DNA from: Blasia pusilla
Lineage: Eukaryota; Marchantiophyta; Marchantiopsida; Blasiales
Reading direction: 5' to 3'
DNA length: 64,000 bases
Assembly (NCBI GenBank): GCA_050084515.1
Contig: CM114273.1
Span: forward strand, 2,790,001 to 2,854,000
A model generated the notes under the pieces. That model saw only the letters and a list, made by a program, of their open reading frames with translations, ran no database searches and was not told the DNA's origin. Below are positions 62,201-64,000 of this stretch, piece by piece (the stretch's first letter is position 1; every line of letters begins with the position of its first letter). Position numbers and translations under genes: made by a program.

Positions 62201-64000
62201 ATAGAAATGGCATAAACCTCATTTTCCAAAGATGTTGTCTCATCGACTCGATTCAAGAGGAAGTTTGTCAAGTAAGAATGTTTCCCATCATCAATAACAC
62301 TAAATTGATGACTGTCTTTCATTGGGGACTTCTATAGGCTCATTTTGTAGGTGGAAAAGTTATTCTCGTGGAAGCCTCTAAGATGGCCCCTCCTTATAGT
62401 CTTCGTGGGTGCGCTTGAACATTAGAGTTGCTTTCGCCCTACAGATGCTCTTTGCTTTGCTAATGGTAGATTTTTTAGTGGTAACATGGGTAGTCATGAT
62501 ATACTATAGTAGCACTTACAAGAAGTGATTTGTAGGTGGTATGGCCTCCTTCTACATTTCATAAGAGATACGAAGAATGCAAGTTTCAATGTGAGAAGAC
62601 CTCAAATTTTCAATGAAATGACAAATGAAATGAGTGTGGAAGGAATGGAATGGATACACATTTGATGTTTTAGGATAGGCACGCATGTATCATTGTTGAT
62701 GTAGCATCTATACTTTAGACATTTCTTATTGAAGAAAGAACCTTCCATGTGGGCACACTTGTAAACTTGAATGGCAAGAGTGAAAAGACAAATCAAAGGT
62801 GTGGAAGGATATATTGGTTTTTCTAATTGAATTTTGAGATTCAAACTCTCTTACTGTTCTCACTAAAGCTACAAGTGTCAAGTTTTTTAGAAAGAGAATT
62901 TTGGTTTGAGAGTGAAATATTTGCGTTGGATCGCATAATAATAACATAAACAACTACTTTTGAGTGTGACTACCCCATCTAAAAGTGTTACAATTTAATG
63001 GGATTAAGCTTGGAGAAGCTTGAAAATTATGGGAGAAGAAAGTCAATCACCGATCTAACATTTTTTGACAAATGCATATCCATGAAAGTGGCTATGGCCA
63101 GTTAGAAGAAATGGTCACTCAAATGAGAGAGCACACAAGTGAAAGAAGAATTTAAATTGTTTCGGATTTGCACTTTGCTATCGTAAAAATTAAAATCTTT
63201 TTGAAAAATAAACAACAAACAATAAGGGCACATATGTGAAACCTTTGGCACGTGGCAATACTTGAGAAGTGGATATAAGATGGAACCTAATATTATGATG
63301 ATTCTAAGGTTAATACTATAATTATAAATTGCTATTAAAAGATTGAAAAAATCTATATTATTAAAATAGGATGGGGTTAGAAGCTCATATGAGGGCTTTC
63401 TTGATGGTGACATATGGCAAAATGGGAATAAGATATAATCAATGAATGATGGGGGTGGAGATGTTTAGGGCCTAGGAACTATGGACAGATGGAAGATTTT
63501 TTTCCCCAACTTTCAAGTTCCTTTTAACATTGCCTGTGCATAAACCTAAATGCATGGGCAACGCTATAATTTATTGTAATTTAAAGATAAATTATAATTC
63601 TCATCACATAGAAAATATCACAAGAATTCCGGAAACCCGTTTAAAGTGGCCAACCACAATTGATGATATGAAACAAATCTTCACAGATTTGTTTCATACT
63701 ATCAATTGTGTAGTTTGAGTTTACTTGTTTTTTTTTTCTATTTTTTCTATTTTTTTAATTCTTCTTTTGAATTGCTATTAGCTTTCATTGTTTCTTTTGA
63801 GATTTATTCTGTACACAATAATAAAACTATAATCGGAAGCAATAATCTACCCGTTTAAAATAAATCAAAAGTAAAATATTATTTTATTAATTTCTTACTG
63901 TTTTATTTTATCTCCACGAGTAAGGAAATCTAGTGGACAGGCGTCACAGAAGCGGAGAATAAAAACCTTATCTCCTCACATTTTGATGGTACTAGAATAT
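62201..64000. other. AT-rich unassigned region with one hairpin
   Basis: No gene is supported. At 63656-63679 and 63686-63709 lie 24-bp inverted arms with two mismatches (ACAATTGAT--TATGAAACAA...) and a 6-base loop, long and tight enough to be a MITE remnant or a small-RNA hairpin. A T-run lies at about 63728-63758. Confidence 0.55.

Overview
The window looks like nuclear DNA of a land plant. Two complete, heavily intron-split plant housekeeping genes sit in a dense background of decayed transposable elements. All the mobile-element families I can recognise (MULE, PIF/Harbinger, Helitron, an endonuclease-type LINE) are eukaryotic and typical of plants. I cannot place the species. The protein sequences are clearly plant-like but are not close to any flowering plant I know well, so a fern, lycophyte or bryophyte is possible (inference, weak).

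Genes. Both confident genes are on the minus strand. (1) 19441-25417 is a DEG14-type HtrA serine protease in ten coding exons (438 aa) with intact His171/Asp206/Ser284 and one PDZ domain. (2) 36896-51669 is the bifunctional enzyme 6-phosphofructo-2-kinase/fructose-2,6-bisphosphatase (F2KP) in 23 coding exons (771 aa). It has a starch-binding-type N-terminus, an intact Walker A motif and the RHGE phosphatase motif. I traced every exon-exon junction by reading frame and splice sites, and the phases close from start to stop codon in both genes. F2KP sets the level of fructose-2,6-bisphosphate, which controls sucrose versus starch partitioning. The DEG14-type protease is a protein quality-control enzyme. 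The two are not an operon and I see no functional link between them.

Layout. 1-980: CT-rich duplications and a 63-bp tandem array. 1.7-4.9 kb: decayed MULE transposase. 5-14 kb: mostly non-coding, with a foldback repeat (6.7-7.3 kb), an unrecognised coding relic (7.5-8.1 kb), a roughly 160-bp tandem array (9.0-9.7 kb) and a second, inverted copy of the repeat from 0.9 kb (11.9-12.1 kb). 14.06-14.29 kb: a possible first exon of a secreted protein. 15.0-17.9 kb: a PIF/Harbinger pair (Myb/SANT-like protein and DDE transposase, convergent). 18.0-18.4 kb: a palindrome-rich tandem duplication. 19.4-25.4 kb: the HtrA gene. 26.1-29.5 kb: Helitron helicase and Rep relics in opposite orientations. 30-36.9 kb: AT-rich and low-complexity DNA with a roughly 60-bp minisatellite at 34.2-35.1 kb. 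36.9-51.7 kb: F2KP, with a dead LINE lying antisense inside intron 10 (41.5-45.85 kb). 52-60 kb: tandem duplications and unassigned repeats. 60.3-62.2 kb: a second Helitron Rep relic and a second MULE relic. 62.2-64 kb: AT-rich DNA with one strong hairpin.

I did not find a convincing undescribed biological system. The points most worth checking are the transcribed hairpin in an intron of the HtrA gene, the LINE inside F2KP, the two Helitron relics with differently broken HUH motifs, the unrecognised coding relic at 7.5-8.1 kb and the candidate secreted-protein exon at 14.1 kb.
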